Positions 55,936 through 64,000 are shown, numbered from the stretch's first letter. The stretch is DNA of 64,000 nt from Mycolicibacterium neoaurum (GCF_036946495.1 NZ_JAQIIX010000002.1:1054001-1118000); one strand, 5' to 3'. The notes: generated by a model not told the origin, from the letters alone. Numbers and translations: made by a program.

Positions 55936-56538
55936 ATGCAGCGGCTGGTCTTCAGTGGTCACATCGCGGGCTTCGGCACCGACGCCGGGGTCCGGTTCGT
56001 CGTGGGAGTCTGGCATTCCTCGCCGTTCGGCCGCTTCGCCGATGTGATGGTGCAGACCCGCGATGACACCCGCATCCTGCTGGCACCCAACGCCGAGATC
56101 GCCGAGTTCGTCTCGGCCACATACTCCTTCGACGAGATCAGGATTGCCCCGGTGACCGCCGATCTGGACGACGACCGATTGCGGGTCCACACCGACTGCC
56201 TCGACGTCATGGTGCGTCTCGGCGGTGCCGCCCGGTTCGACGGCCTGCTGCGGCTGGTGCCCGCACCGCTGGCACGGGCACCGTGGTGGCTGCGCCTGAT
56301 CAATCCGATCGCCGCGGTGCTGGTGCCCGGCGTGCACACCGCCGGTAGTGCGGGCAACGGCAGACGCGAGTACTACGGGGTCCGTCGCACCCGGCAGATC
56401 GACTCGGTGTCGGGGACCTTCGACGGCGTCGCGCTCGGCGGGCCCGCCGATCTGCACCCGCCGGTGCGGTTCGGCTTCTCCTCCGCCCCGACCGACCCCC
56501 AACTGGTGACGGTCACCACCACGATCGACCTGCCCTGA
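55936..56538 (+). CDS. Conserved hypothetical protein, 200 residues
   Basis: I do not recognise a named family. The sequence is a mixed alpha/beta soluble protein (FSGHIAGFGTDAGVRFVVGV at the start, LLAPNAEIAEFVSATYSFDE after) without signal peptide or spans apart from one moderately hydrophobic stretch (LRLINPIAAVLVPGV). Codon use is typical of real genes here. It is divergent from the VOC gene across 86 bases and converges on apeB. Confidence 0.7.
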   Translation: MQRLVFSGHIAGFGTDAGVRFVVGVWHSSPFGRFADVMVQTRDDTRILLAPNAEIAEFVSATYSFDEIRIAPVTADLDDDRLRVHTDCLDVMVRLGGAARFDGLLRLVPAPLARAPWWLRLINPIAAVLVPGVHTAGSAGNGRREYYGVRRTRQIDSVSGTFDGVALGGPADLHPPVRFGFSSAPTDPQLVTVTTTIDLP

Positions 56539-56562
56539 CGGACGTGACCGGGCTGTCGTGTC

Positions 56563-57816
56563 TCAGGCCGGTGCCAGGAACGCCTGCAAGGCGGCCGAAT
56601 AACCGGCCACATCATGGGCGCCCATGATCTCGCGGGCCGAGTGCATGGCCAGCTGGGCGGCCCCGACGTCGACGGTGGGGATACCGGTACCCGCCGAGGT
56701 CATCGGCCCGATCGTCGACCCGCACGGCAGGTCAGCGCGGTGCTCGTAGCGCTGCAGTGGGACACCGGCTTGGGCACAGGCCAGCGCGAACGCCGCCGCC
56801 GTGCGCCCGTCGGTGGCATAACGCAGATTGGGGTGCACCTTGAGCACCGGGCCGCCGTTGACCTCGATCAGGTGACCGGGCTCGTGCCGCTCCGGATAGT
56901 TCGGGTGGGTGGCATGCGCCATATCGCCGGAGGCGACCATCGATTGCGAGAGCCGGCGCAGGAAGTCCTGCCGGTCACCACCGGAGGCCAGCGTGATGCG
57001 CTCCAACACCGTGAGCAGCAGATCGGACTGGGCGCCGTGATCGGACTGTGAGCCGACCTCCTCGTGATCGAAGAGCGCCAGCACCGGCACATGCCCGCTC
57101 GGCTGCGCGGCCAGCAGCGCGTGCACCCCGGCATGGCAGGTGACCTGATTGTCCAATCGCGGCGCGCTGACGAAATCCCCGTCCACCCCGGTCACCGCCG
57201 ACGGGGTCAGATCGTGGGTCATCAGGTCGAAGCCGAGCACATCGGATTCGGGCACGCCGGCCTGCTCGGCGACATAGCCCACGAAGGATCGTCGCTCACC
57301 GGTGCCCCAGACGGCGTTGACATGCCGCTGCGGGTCGGGGCTGACGCCCTTTCGGTCCTCGGACAGGTGGATGGCCAGTTGCGGGACCCGAAGAATGGGT
57401 TCATCGACGCGGATCAGGCGGTCCGTCACGGTGTTCCCTGTACGTACCGACAGCCTGCCGCTGATGCCGAGATCGCGGTCCAGCCAGGAGTTCAGCCAGG
57501 CCCCGCCGTAGGGCTGGAGGGCGACCACCTGCCAGCCGGCCACGACCCGGTCGGGGTGCTGTTTGACCCGCAGGTTGGGGCTGTCGGTGTGCCCGCCGAC
57601 GATCCGGAACGGCATATCGCCCGACGTCGAGTCCCAGGCCACCAGCGAACCGGCCCGCACCAGAAAGAACGTGCCGCCCGAGTCGGGCCAGGCATCGGAT
57701 TCGGACAGTTCGGTGTACCCGGCGGCCGCCAGCAGCCGTGCGGCCGTCGCGCACACGTGGAACGGGGACGGTGAGGCGTCGATGAACTCACACAGGCTCT
57801 GGGGGGTAGCAGGCAT
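56563..57816 (-). CDS. apeB: M18-family aspartyl aminopeptidase
   Basis: This 417-residue dinuclear-metal aminopeptidase of the M18 family has metal-binding His76 in GGHTDSP, the catalytic-type Glu pair in FDHEEVGS, and the later His in LAMHSAREIMG. It removes N-terminal acidic or other residues from peptides in the cytosol. ATG 57816 begins the conserved start; the frame is open further upstream without similarity. It is divergent from the DyP gene across 51 bases. Confidence 0.92.
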   Translation of the reverse strand: MPATPQSLCEFIDASPSPFHVCATAARLLAAAGYTELSESDAWPDSGGTFFLVRAGSLVAWDSTSGDMPFRIVGGHTDSPNLRVKQHPDRVVAGWQVVALQPYGGAWLNSWLDRDLGISGRLSVRTGNTVTDRLIRVDEPILRVPQLAIHLSEDRKGVSPDPQRHVNAVWGTGERRSFVGYVAEQAGVPESDVLGFDLMTHDLTPSAVTGVDGDFVSAPRLDNQVTCHAGVHALLAAQPSGHVPVLALFDHEEVGSQSDHGAQSDLLLTVLERITLASGGDRQDFLRRLSQSMVASGDMAHATHPNYPERHEPGHLIEVNGGPVLKVHPNLRYATDGRTAAAFALACAQAGVPLQRYEHRADLPCGSTIGPMTSAGTGIPTVDVGAAQLAMHSAREIMGAHDVAGYSAALQAFLAPA

Positions 57817-57854
57817 CTTTTCATCTTGACCGGTGCGAGGCCGTCCGGCCGCGC

Positions 57855-57860
57855 TAGGGT
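57855..57860 (+). promoter_or_regulatory. -10 element, leaderless dyp-enc operon
   Basis: TAGGGT, seven bases before GTG 57868. Confidence 0.6.
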
Positions 57861-57867
57861 CTGCGAT

Positions 57868-58893
57868 GTGTCCGATCTTGTTCCACAGGCGGTGCTCGCG
57901 CCGCTGACCCCGGCGGCCATCTTCATGGTGGCCACCATCGACGACGGCGGCGAACAGATCGTGCACGATGCCCTCGGCGACATCTCGGGTTTGGTCCGCG
58001 CCATAGGTTTCCGCGATCCGACCAAGCATCTGTCGGTGATCACCTCTATCGGATCGCAGGCCTGGGACCGGTTGTTCAGCGGACCTCGACCGGCCGAACT
58101 GCATCCGTTCATCGCGCTGGAGGGGCCGCGGCACACCGCCCCGTCGACACCGGGTGATCTGTTGTTCCACCTCCGGGCCGAATCACTGGACGTGTGTTTC
58201 GAGTTGGCCGGCAAGATCGTCGCCGCCATGGACGGTGCCATCACCATCGTCGACGAAGTGCACGGATTCAAGTTCTTCGACAACCGCGACCTGCTCGGCT
58301 TCGTCGACGGCACGGAGAACCCGGATGGCCCGGTGGCGGTGAGCGCGAGCCAGATCGGCGATGAAGACCCCGATTTCGCCGGTGGTTGTTACGTGCATGT
58401 GCAGCGCTATCTGCATGACATTACGGCGTGGAACGCGCTGTCGGTCGAGGAACAAGAACGGGTGATCGGGCGCACCAAACTCGATGACATCGAACTCGAC
58501 GATGCGGTCAAGCCGGCCAATTCCCATGTCGCGCTGAACGTCATCACCGACGAACAGGGCAACGAGTTGAAGATCCTGCGCCACAACATGCCCTTCGGCG
58601 AGATCGGCAAGGGCGAATTCGGGACCTACTACATCGGGTACTCGCGCACCGCAGCGGTGACCGAGCGGATGCTGCACAACATGTTCATCGGCGATCCGCC
58701 CGGCAACACCGACCGGATCCTTGAGTTCTCCACCGCGGTGACCGGCTGCCTGTTCTTCACCCCGACCGCCGATTTCCTCGACGACCCGCCGCCCATGCCC
58801 GGATCGCCCGAACCCGCCCCGGCAGCGGCGGCCGGCACGCCCACGTATTCCGGTTCACTGTCGATCGGCAGCCTGAAAGGACAACCCCAATGA
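57868..58893 (+). CDS. dyp: Dye-decolorizing peroxidase, encapsulin cargo
   Basis: This 341-residue heme peroxidase has the GFVDGTENP motif (residues 144-152, catalytic Asp147), proximal heme His220 in ANSHVALNV and Arg238 in ILRHNMPFGE. A Pro/Ala-rich linker leads to the C-terminal SGSLSIGSLKG (about 327-337), which matches the known targeting peptide that docks DyP inside encapsulin shells. It oxidises phenolics and dyes with H2O2 and protects against oxidative stress. It is translationally coupled to the shell gene (ATGA). Confidence 0.95.
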   Translation: MSDLVPQAVLAPLTPAAIFMVATIDDGGEQIVHDALGDISGLVRAIGFRDPTKHLSVITSIGSQAWDRLFSGPRPAELHPFIALEGPRHTAPSTPGDLLFHLRAESLDVCFELAGKIVAAMDGAITIVDEVHGFKFFDNRDLLGFVDGTENPDGPVAVSASQIGDEDPDFAGGCYVHVQRYLHDITAWNALSVEEQERVIGRTKLDDIELDDAVKPANSHVALNVITDEQGNELKILRHNMPFGEIGKGEFGTYYIGYSRTAAVTERMLHNMFIGDPPGNTDRILEFSTAVTGCLFFTPTADFLDDPPPMPGSPEPAPAAAAGTPTYSGSLSIGSLKGQPQ

Positions 58894-59687
58894 ACAACCT
58901 GTACCGCGAACTGGCACCGATCACCGACGAGGCGTGGGGTGAGATCGAGCAGGAGGCCACCCGCACCTTCAAACGGCATATCGCCGGACGCCGGGTTGTC
59001 GATTGCACCGGCCCGACCGGCGCCACCACCGCGGCCGTGTCCACCGGACATCTGCTGGACGTGACCTCCCCGGGTGACGGTGTCATCGCGCACCTGCGCG
59101 ACAGCCGTCCGCTGGTTCGGCTGCGGGTGCCGTTCACCATCACCCGCGATGCCATCGACGATGTGGAGCGCGGCTCGCAGGACTCGGACTGGGATCCCGT
59201 CAAGGACGCCGCCAAGAAATTGGCGTTCGCCGAGGACCGGGCGATCTTCGAGGGTTACGCAGCGGCCAACATCCAGGGCATCCGAGCGGGCAGCTCGAAC
59301 CCCGGTCTGGCGCTGCCCGAGGATCCGCGCGGCTATCCCGACGTGATCGCCCAGGCACTCTCGGAGCTGCGGCTGGCCGGTGTGGACGGTCCCTATTCGG
59401 TGCTGCTGTCGGCCGACGCGTACACCAAGGTCAGCGAGACCACCGAACACGGCTACCCGCTGCGCGAACACCTGAACCGGGTGGTCGACGGGGACATCAT
59501 CTGGGCCCCGGCCATCGACGGTGCCTTCGTGTTGTCCACCCGCGGAGGAGATTTCGACCTACAGCTGGGCACCGACGTGTCGATCGGCTATCTGAGCCAC
59601 GACGCCCAGACCGTGCAGCTGTACCTGCAGGAGACCTTCACCTTCCTGAACTACACCGCCGAGGCGTCGGTCGCGCTGTCCGCCTGA
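58890..59687 (+). CDS. enc: Encapsulin shell protein (Cfp29 type)
   Basis: This 265-residue family 1 encapsulin has the HK97 phage-capsid fold. It begins MNNLYRELAPITDEAWGEIE and contains GPTGATTAAVSTGHLLDV and the E-loop and A-domain segments expected. Sixty copies assemble a nanocompartment of about 24 nm that encloses the DyP peroxidase of the preceding gene. Its ATG overlaps the dyp stop by four bases. No other cargo gene is next to it, though in mycobacteria BfrB and FolB have also been reported as cargo. Confidence 0.96.
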   Translation: MNNLYRELAPITDEAWGEIEQEATRTFKRHIAGRRVVDCTGPTGATTAAVSTGHLLDVTSPGDGVIAHLRDSRPLVRLRVPFTITRDAIDDVERGSQDSDWDPVKDAAKKLAFAEDRAIFEGYAAANIQGIRAGSSNPGLALPEDPRGYPDVIAQALSELRLAGVDGPYSVLLSADAYTKVSETTEHGYPLREHLNRVVDGDIIWAPAIDGAFVLSTRGGDFDLQLGTDVSIGYLSHDAQTVQLYLQETFTFLNYTAEASVALSA

Positions 59688-59711
59688 TCCCCCGGGCCCG
59701 GCCCGGCTGTC

Positions 59712-60560
59712 TCAGCGCTTGTCCTCGGGCTCGGGTTTGAGGTGTCGCCACCAGCACGCGATGTAGATGCTCATGGAGGTGACCAGGGCAGCCACCACCC
59801 AGAGCACCACGGTGACGTCCACCCACGCGCCCATGGGTGGCGCGTCGGGCAGCGCATTGCGCAGCGGCACGACGGCGAACAGCATGGCCGCGAACCATGT
59901 CGTCATCGGCGGCTGGAACTTGCGTCGGTTGCGCAGGGTCTGCACTGCGACGACGACACCGAGCACGGCAATGGTCATCAGTGCGCCCACGATGATCGCC
60001 GCGAACGCGGCGGTGCTCGGCGACCGGTGCAGGTTCACGCGGTACGGCGAGGATGCGTCGGACTCACCGTGCGAGGGGATGCTGAACATCCAGCCGGGCA
60101 CCCTGTCGACGAACGTTGCCCAGGTCGGCTCGGGAGTCCGGTCGTCGCCGCTGACCACCGAGACGGTGATGGGTCCGGAGTGATACCGGTCGAACGGATA
60201 GGCACCGGGGTCGCCGCCGATGGTCAGCGCCACCGGAAAGACACCGGGCACGGTACCCTCCGGCCAGCTGCGAGTGGTGGGCGTGACGGCCGAATAGATT
60301 GTGACACTGAGGTCTTCGGTCAGGCCCTCGGTGTCCGGATCGATCAGGCCCGGGCCCGGGGTGACGGTGACGTTGGCAACCATCTCGCCCTTGACCGCAT
60401 GCACTTCCTCAAGGTCGAAGGTGACCGAGGTCTGGTCCGCCCGCGGCTGGTCGACCGGAATCTCCTGAGGGCCTCCGAGACCGGTGGCCGCGTACAGGAC
60501 GATCGTCGTGACGTATGCCGCGAGGATCGCGAGGACCCCGAGCACGACACGAATCTTCAT
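59712..60560 (-). CDS. DUF4436 membrane protein
   Basis: This 282-residue protein has an N-terminal span (VVLGVLAILAAYVTTIVLYA), a beta-rich extracytoplasmic domain of about 150 residues, and three further spans near the C-terminus (AAFAAIIVGALMTIAVLGVV, WFAAMLFAVVPL, VTVVLWVVAALVTSM). This is the DUF4436 layout, common in actinobacteria and of unknown function. It follows purQ by 25 bases on the same strand and could be part of its transcript. Confidence 0.83.
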   Translation of the reverse strand: MKIRVVLGVLAILAAYVTTIVLYAATGLGGPQEIPVDQPRADQTSVTFDLEEVHAVKGEMVANVTVTPGPGLIDPDTEGLTEDLSVTIYSAVTPTTRSWPEGTVPGVFPVALTIGGDPGAYPFDRYHSGPITVSVVSGDDRTPEPTWATFVDRVPGWMFSIPSHGESDASSPYRVNLHRSPSTAAFAAIIVGALMTIAVLGVVVAVQTLRNRRKFQPPMTTWFAAMLFAVVPLRNALPDAPPMGAWVDVTVVLWVVAALVTSMSIYIACWWRHLKPEPEDKR

Positions 60561-60585
60561 AGGGGCCCTTCCGGTGAATTGCGAT

Positions 60586-61272
60586 TCAGGCCGTCAGCAC
60601 CGCATCGAGTGCGGAGTAGAACAGGCCGAGACCGTCATCGGAGGGACCCGTCAACGGCTCGGTGGCGTGCTCCGGGTGGGGCATCAATCCGACGACGCGG
60701 CCGTTGGCCGAGCTGACCCCGGCGATACCGCGCATCGAGCCGTTGAGGTTCTCGCGGTACCGGAAGACCACCCGGCCCTCCCCCTCGAGCTCGTCGAGCA
60801 CCTCCGTCGACGCCACATAACGGCCCTCGCCGGACTTCAACGGCACCAACAGATCGGCGTCCTGCTCGTAGCGGGTGGTCCACGCCGTCGAGTTCGACGC
60901 CACCTGCAGCCACACGTCGCGGCAGATGAAGTGCAGTCCCTCGTTACGGGTCAGTGCCCCCGGCAGCAGCCCCGATTCGCACAGCACCTGAAAACCGTTG
61001 CAGATGCCCAGCACCGGCAGTCCCTTGGCGGCCGCATCGACGACCGACCGCATCACCGGCGCGAAGCTGGCGATGGCACCGGCGCGCAGATAGTCACCGT
61101 AGGAGAAGCCGCCGGGTACCACGACCGCGTCGACGCCCTTGAGATCGGCGTCGGCATGCCACAGGCTGACCGCTTCCCCACCGGCCAGCCGGACCGCACG
61201 GGCGGCGTCGACATCATCGAGGGTGCCGGGGAAGGTGATGACGCCGATCTTGCCGGCTGCCCCGACGGTCAC
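60586..61272 (-). CDS. purQ: PurQ, glutaminase subunit of FGAM synthase
   Basis: This 228-residue class I glutamine amidotransferase has nucleophile Cys91 in GICNGFQ and the His/Glu pair in PHPEHA near the C-terminus. It supplies ammonia to PurL. The GTG start overlaps the purS stop (GTGA), as expected for two subunits of one complex. Confidence 0.96.
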   Translation of the reverse strand: MTVGAAGKIGVITFPGTLDDVDAARAVRLAGGEAVSLWHADADLKGVDAVVVPGGFSYGDYLRAGAIASFAPVMRSVVDAAAKGLPVLGICNGFQVLCESGLLPGALTRNEGLHFICRDVWLQVASNSTAWTTRYEQDADLLVPLKSGEGRYVASTEVLDELEGEGRVVFRYRENLNGSMRGIAGVSSANGRVVGLMPHPEHATEPLTGPSDDGLGLFYSALDAVLTA

Positions 61273-61508
61273 ACGTCCTCCCGGCTCACCGAGAACTCCT
61301 CGATGACGGTGTTCGCCAGCAGCGACTCGGCGATCTCGTTGAGCGCCTCATCGGACACCGAATCGTCGACCTCGAGCTCGAATCGCTTGCCTTGGCGCAC
61401 ATCGGAAACGCCGGCGTGGCCGAGGCGGCCCAGCGCGCCGACGATGGCCTGTCCCTGCGGGTCGAGGATCTCGGCCTTGGGCATCACGTGCACTACGACG
61501 CGGGCCAC
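61269..61508 (-). CDS. purS: PurS, bridging subunit of FGAM synthase
   Basis: This 79-residue protein starts VARVVVHVMPKAEILDPQGQ and has the typical PurS alpha/beta fold with FELEVDD near the middle. It dimerises and holds PurL and PurQ together. The GTG at 61508 is chosen because AGGAG lies about five bases upstream and it gives the standard 79-residue length. The longer upstream reading to 61748 lacks family similarity. Confidence 0.93.
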   Translation of the reverse strand: MARVVVHVMPKAEILDPQGQAIVGALGRLGHAGVSDVRQGKRFELEVDDSVSDEALNEIAESLLANTVIEEFSVSREDV

Positions 61509-61574
61509 GGGGGCTCCTTCTCGGGTTCGGTACGGGTCGTGAACGGTCATAACTGTACCGGCGCGCCGTCGGGC

Positions 61575-61580
61575 CACAAT
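61575..61580 (+). promoter_or_regulatory. -10-like element of the MBL gene
   Basis: CACAAT, six bases before ATG 61587. Confidence 0.4.
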
Positions 61581-61586
61581 GGAGCC

Positions 61587-62240
61587 ATGCAACTGACGCA
61601 CTTCGGCCACTCGTGCCTGCTCGCGAGCTTCCCGGATGGCACCGGAAAACAGACGACGGTGCTGTTCGACCCGGGCACCTTCTCCCACGGTTTCGAGGGC
61701 ATCACCGGACTCGACGCGATCATGATCACCCATCAGCATCCCGACCATGCCGATCCCGCCCGGCTACCGGCGCTGGTGGCGGCAAACCCGCAGGCCGCGC
61801 TCTACGCCGACCCGCAGACCGCGGCGCAGCTCGGCGGCGACTGGCGGGCCGTCCACGCCGGGGACAGCTTCACCCTGGGGCACCTTTCGGTGCGCGGGGT
61901 CGGGGGCACCCATGCGGTCATCCATCCCGAGCTGCCGGTGATCGACAACACGTCCTATCTCATCGGCGACGCCGACCACCCGGCCAGGTTGATGCATCCC
62001 GGTGATGCGTTGTTCGTGCCAGGGGAACCGGTCGACGTGCTGGCCACGCCCGCGGCCGCACCCTGGATGAAGGTGTCCGAGGCCGTGGACTACCTGCGCG
62101 CCGTCGCGCCGGCCAGGGCGGTGCCCATCCACCAGGGCATCATCGAGCCCGCCGCGCGCGGCATCTTCTACGGCAGGCTCTCGGAGATGACCGACACCGA
62201 CTTCCAGGTCCTCGATCCCGAGAACGGAACGCAGTTCTGA
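61587..62240 (+). CDS. Metal-dependent hydrolase, UPF0173-like MBL fold
   Basis: This 217-residue compact metallo-beta-lactamase-fold protein has the N-terminal LTHFGHSCLL, metal motif THQHPDHAD (about residues 49-57), and later His in PIHQGI. It matches the 'MBL fold metal-dependent hydrolase' (Rv0786c) type, related to UlaG/UPF0173. The substrate is unknown. It is divergent from purS across 78 bases. Its TGA overlaps a CTG codon that may start the next protein. Confidence 0.87.
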   Translation: MQLTHFGHSCLLASFPDGTGKQTTVLFDPGTFSHGFEGITGLDAIMITHQHPDHADPARLPALVAANPQAALYADPQTAAQLGGDWRAVHAGDSFTLGHLSVRGVGGTHAVIHPELPVIDNTSYLIGDADHPARLMHPGDALFVPGEPVDVLATPAAAPWMKVSEAVDYLRAVAPARAVPIHQGIIEPAARGIFYGRLSEMTDTDFQVLDPENGTQF

Positions 62241-62287
62241 TCCCGCGCCGGATCCTGCTGTGGTGGCCGCCGATCGGTATCACGGCG

Positions 62288-62869
62288 ATGGTGCTGCTCG
62301 GACTGGTCGTCGGCCGCGGGCCGACGGCCTTCGACGATTCGGCGCTGACGGTGCTGCAGCGCATCTTCGGTCCCGAGCCGATCTGGATGCTCTACTTCAG
62401 CTGGTCGCTGACGATGATGGTGACGCTGGCCATCGCGGTGCTGATCGCGCTGATCCGGCGGCGGTGGCGGCTGGCGGTGGTGGTGGCGCTCTGCCCGCTG
62501 GTGTCGGTGCTCATCACCCGACTGCTCAAACCGCTGTTCGGGCGCTACAAGGGTGATGCGTTGGCCTATCCGAGCGGGCACACCGCCGTCGCGATCACGG
62601 TGACGGCGATGCTGGTGGTGGCCACCGGTTATGTGCTCTGGGTGACGGTGCTGGCCGTGGTGGTCGGGGTGATCGGAGCCCTCAGCATGGCGACCACCGA
62701 TCTGCACTATCTGACCGACAACATCGGTTCGGTGTTCTTCGCCACCGCGATGGTGTGCCTGGCAATCCTGGCCGCCGGGCCTCAGGCGGTGGCGTCCGCC
62801 GCGGCGCGCCCCGCCGCCCGGCCGGAGAACACGCAACCGCCGAGGAACGTTCCCTCCAAGGAGCGGTAA
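62288..62869 (+). CDS. PAP2-family membrane phosphatase
   Basis: This protein of at least 193 residues has five spans and PAP2 motifs: KPLFGRYKG, YPSGHTAV and TTDLHYLTDNIGS (catalytic His pair). It would dephosphorylate a lipid pyrophosphate or phosphatidate. ATG 62288 is the conservative start, but it cuts into the first span. The frame is open upstream to CTG 62237 (adding LIPRRILLWWPPIGITA), and that CTG overlaps the previous stop as CTGA, a possible coupled non-standard start. The last 88 bases overlap the convergent FAD gene. Confidence 0.82.
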   Translation: MVLLGLVVGRGPTAFDDSALTVLQRIFGPEPIWMLYFSWSLTMMVTLAIAVLIALIRRRWRLAVVVALCPLVSVLITRLLKPLFGRYKGDALAYPSGHTAVAITVTAMLVVATGYVLWVTVLAVVVGVIGALSMATTDLHYLTDNIGSVFFATAMVCLAILAAGPQAVASAAARPAARPENTQPPRNVPSKER

Positions 62870-64000
62870 CCGTGCACCCCGCCGCCGCCGAATCCGGCGG
62901 CCTCGCCTGCGGCGTACAGCCCGTCGAACACCGTGCCGTCCGGGCGTAGCGCCCGGGCCTGCAGGTCGGTTTCCAGACCGCCCAACGACTTCCTGGTCAG
63001 GATGTGCAATTTCACCGCGATCAGCGGCCCGGCCTTCGGGTCGGTCAGCCGGTGCGGTGCGACCACCCGCGCGATCCGGTCCGGCAGGTACTCGCGGGCG
63101 CCGCGGATCGCGGTGATCTGGCTGTCCTTGCTGAACTTGTTGACCACTTCCCGGTCGCGCGCGGTGACCTCGGCCTCGACGGTGGCGTAGTCCAGCGGTT
63201 CGACATCGGGGACCTTGTTCATCGCGACCACCAGCTCGCGCAACGTGTTCCCGGTGACGAAGTCGACACCCTTGTCGACGAAGGCTCGCACCGGCGCCGG
63301 TCCACCGTCGCGTCCGCGGGCGAGCACCGCCCGGACGCTGCGCCCGGTCAGATCGGGGTTCTGTTCCTGGCCGGACAGGCCGAACTCCTTGGCGATGATG
63401 CGGGCATTGAGCACGAACCAGGTGTAGTCCTGGCCGGTGGTGGTGATGTACTCCAGCGTGCCCAAGGTGTCGAAACCCGGGTACAGCGGGACCGGTAGGC
63501 GCTTGCCGGTGGCGTCCAGCCACAGCGACGATGGGCCGGGCAGGATTCGGATGCCGTGATCGGGCCAGATCGGGTCGTAGTTGGTGATGCCCTCGGTGTA
63601 GTGCCACATCCGGTCACTGTTGATGATGCTCGCCCCGGCCGACTCGCTGATCTGCAGCATCCGGCCGTCGACGTGCGCGGGCACCCCGGACAGCAGCTGC
63701 TTGGGCACCCGCCCCATCCTGGCCGGCCAGTTTTTGCGCACCAGATCGTGGTTGCCCCCGATACCACCGCTGGCCACGACGACGGCCTGGGCGCGAAACT
63801 CGAACTCACCGACGGTGTTGCGTGACGACGGCGCGCCGCGCGGTGCGTCGGAGGGCTCCAACACCGCGCCGCGCACCCCGACCACCGACCCGTTCTCGAC
63901 GATCAGCTCATCGACACGGTGACGGTGGGCGAACCTGGCCCTCGGTTGTCGATGCAGCCGGCGCGCAAAAACGTCGACCAGCGCGGGTCCGGTTCCCCAG
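62782..64000 (-). CDS. FAD-binding dehydrogenase, 3' part (5' end outside window)
   Basis: The gene runs off the right edge, and 405 C-terminal codons are visible. It resembles the mycobacterial FAD-binding dehydrogenase (Rv0785) of the fumarate reductase/ketosteroid-dehydrogenase superfamily. It has VVVASGGIGGNHDLVRKNWP and the C-terminal FAD loop GLYAAGEAAGFGGGGVHGYRSLEG. The N-terminal dinucleotide loop lies beyond 64000. A 3-ketosteroid delta-1-dehydrogenase activity is possible but not shown. Its 3' end overlaps the PAP2 gene by 88 bases. Confidence 0.87.
   Translation of the reverse strand, partial: WGTGPALVDVFARRLHRQPRARFAHRHRVDELIVENGSVVGVRGAVLEPSDAPRGAPSSRNTVGEFEFRAQAVVVASGGIGGNHDLVRKNWPARMGRVPKQLLSGVPAHVDGRMLQISESAGASIINSDRMWHYTEGITNYDPIWPDHGIRILPGPSSLWLDATGKRLPVPLYPGFDTLGTLEYITTTGQDYTWFVLNARIIAKEFGLSGQEQNPDLTGRSVRAVLARGRDGGPAPVRAFVDKGVDFVTGNTLRELVVAMNKVPDVEPLDYATVEAEVTARDREVVNKFSKDSQITAIRGAREYLPDRIARVVAPHRLTDPKAGPLIAVKLHILTRKSLGGLETDLQARALRPDGTVFDGLYAAGEAAGFGGGGVHGYRSLEGTFLGGCVFSGRAAGRAAADATA

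Noticed and set aside
1..64000. CRISPR arrays, IS elements, prophage or rRNA genes
   Set aside because: No regularly spaced repeats, transposase or integrase signatures, or rRNA sequence were seen on either strand.

Overview
The window is high-GC actinobacterial chromosome, almost certainly from a fast-growing Mycobacterium/Mycolicibacterium. Diagnostic genes are a complete mce operon, mycothiol synthase (mshD), the LmeA lipomannan factor, the DesA1 acyl-ACP desaturase, the fatty-acid-CoA racemase far, an F420-type LLM oxidoreductase, PurS/PurQ/PurL, and a DyP peroxidase/encapsulin pair. From memory, the gene content and order from about 24 kb onward follow M. tuberculosis Rv0826 back to Rv0785 (desA1, dus, LCP protein, phoY, mshD, glnR, lmeA, thiX, cysA2, sseC2, Rv0813c-Rv0810c, purM, purF, purL, apeB, cfp29, purQ, purS). 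The first 8 kb match the Rv0854-Rv0858c neighbourhood. There is no IS element, prophage, rRNA operon or CRISPR array.

Layout. 1-8 kb: end of a permease, an NmrA-like protein, dapC aminotransferase, an LLM/GntR/NCS1 group, and far flanked by two SRPBCC proteins. 7.8-17 kb: an eight-gene mce operon (yrbEA, yrbEB, mceA-F) read leftward, its genes mostly overlapping or a few bases apart. 17-22 kb: a zinc finger protein, a small acidic protein, a CrtI-like oxidoreductase with its TetR regulator and operator, an MBL hydrolase and small membrane/secreted proteins. 22.3-22.8 kb: tRNA-Phe, -Asp, -Glu and -Lys. 23-30 kb: a Ser/Thr kinase, an MpaB-like oxygenase and a divergent TetR, desA1-dus, and an LCP cell-wall ligase. 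30.5-37 kb: phosphate control (phoU; pstSCAB), with tandem 11-base PHO-box repeats before both phoU and pstS. 36.8-42.6 kb: mshD-glnR, lmeA-thiX, and a sulfur operon (polycysteine leader peptide, DUF4395, cysA, sseC). 42.6-64 kb: pabC, ygfZ, purM, purF, an orphan MCE protein, purL, an aminopeptidase, the DyP/encapsulin pair, purQ-purS, and a truncated FAD dehydrogenase.

Regulation that can be read directly. About twenty genes have a TANNNT (or CANNNT) hexamer six or seven bases before their start codon, which is the signature of leaderless mycobacterial mRNAs, and I used it to correct many starts. Many neighbouring genes overlap by ATGA or GTGA and are probably translationally coupled. The most interesting items are: (i) the leaderless polycysteine leader ahead of the cysA/sseC operon, whose Cys-codon run can pair with the base run just before the downstream ribosome binding site; (ii) an apparently undescribed small transcription unit at 42637-42880 (promoter, palindromic leader, 21-codon ORF, strong terminal hairpin) between a heme-barrel gene and pabC; (iii) a leaderless 32-codon membrane-peptide gene coupled to the heme-barrel gene; and (iv) a dispersed intergenic palindrome present twice.
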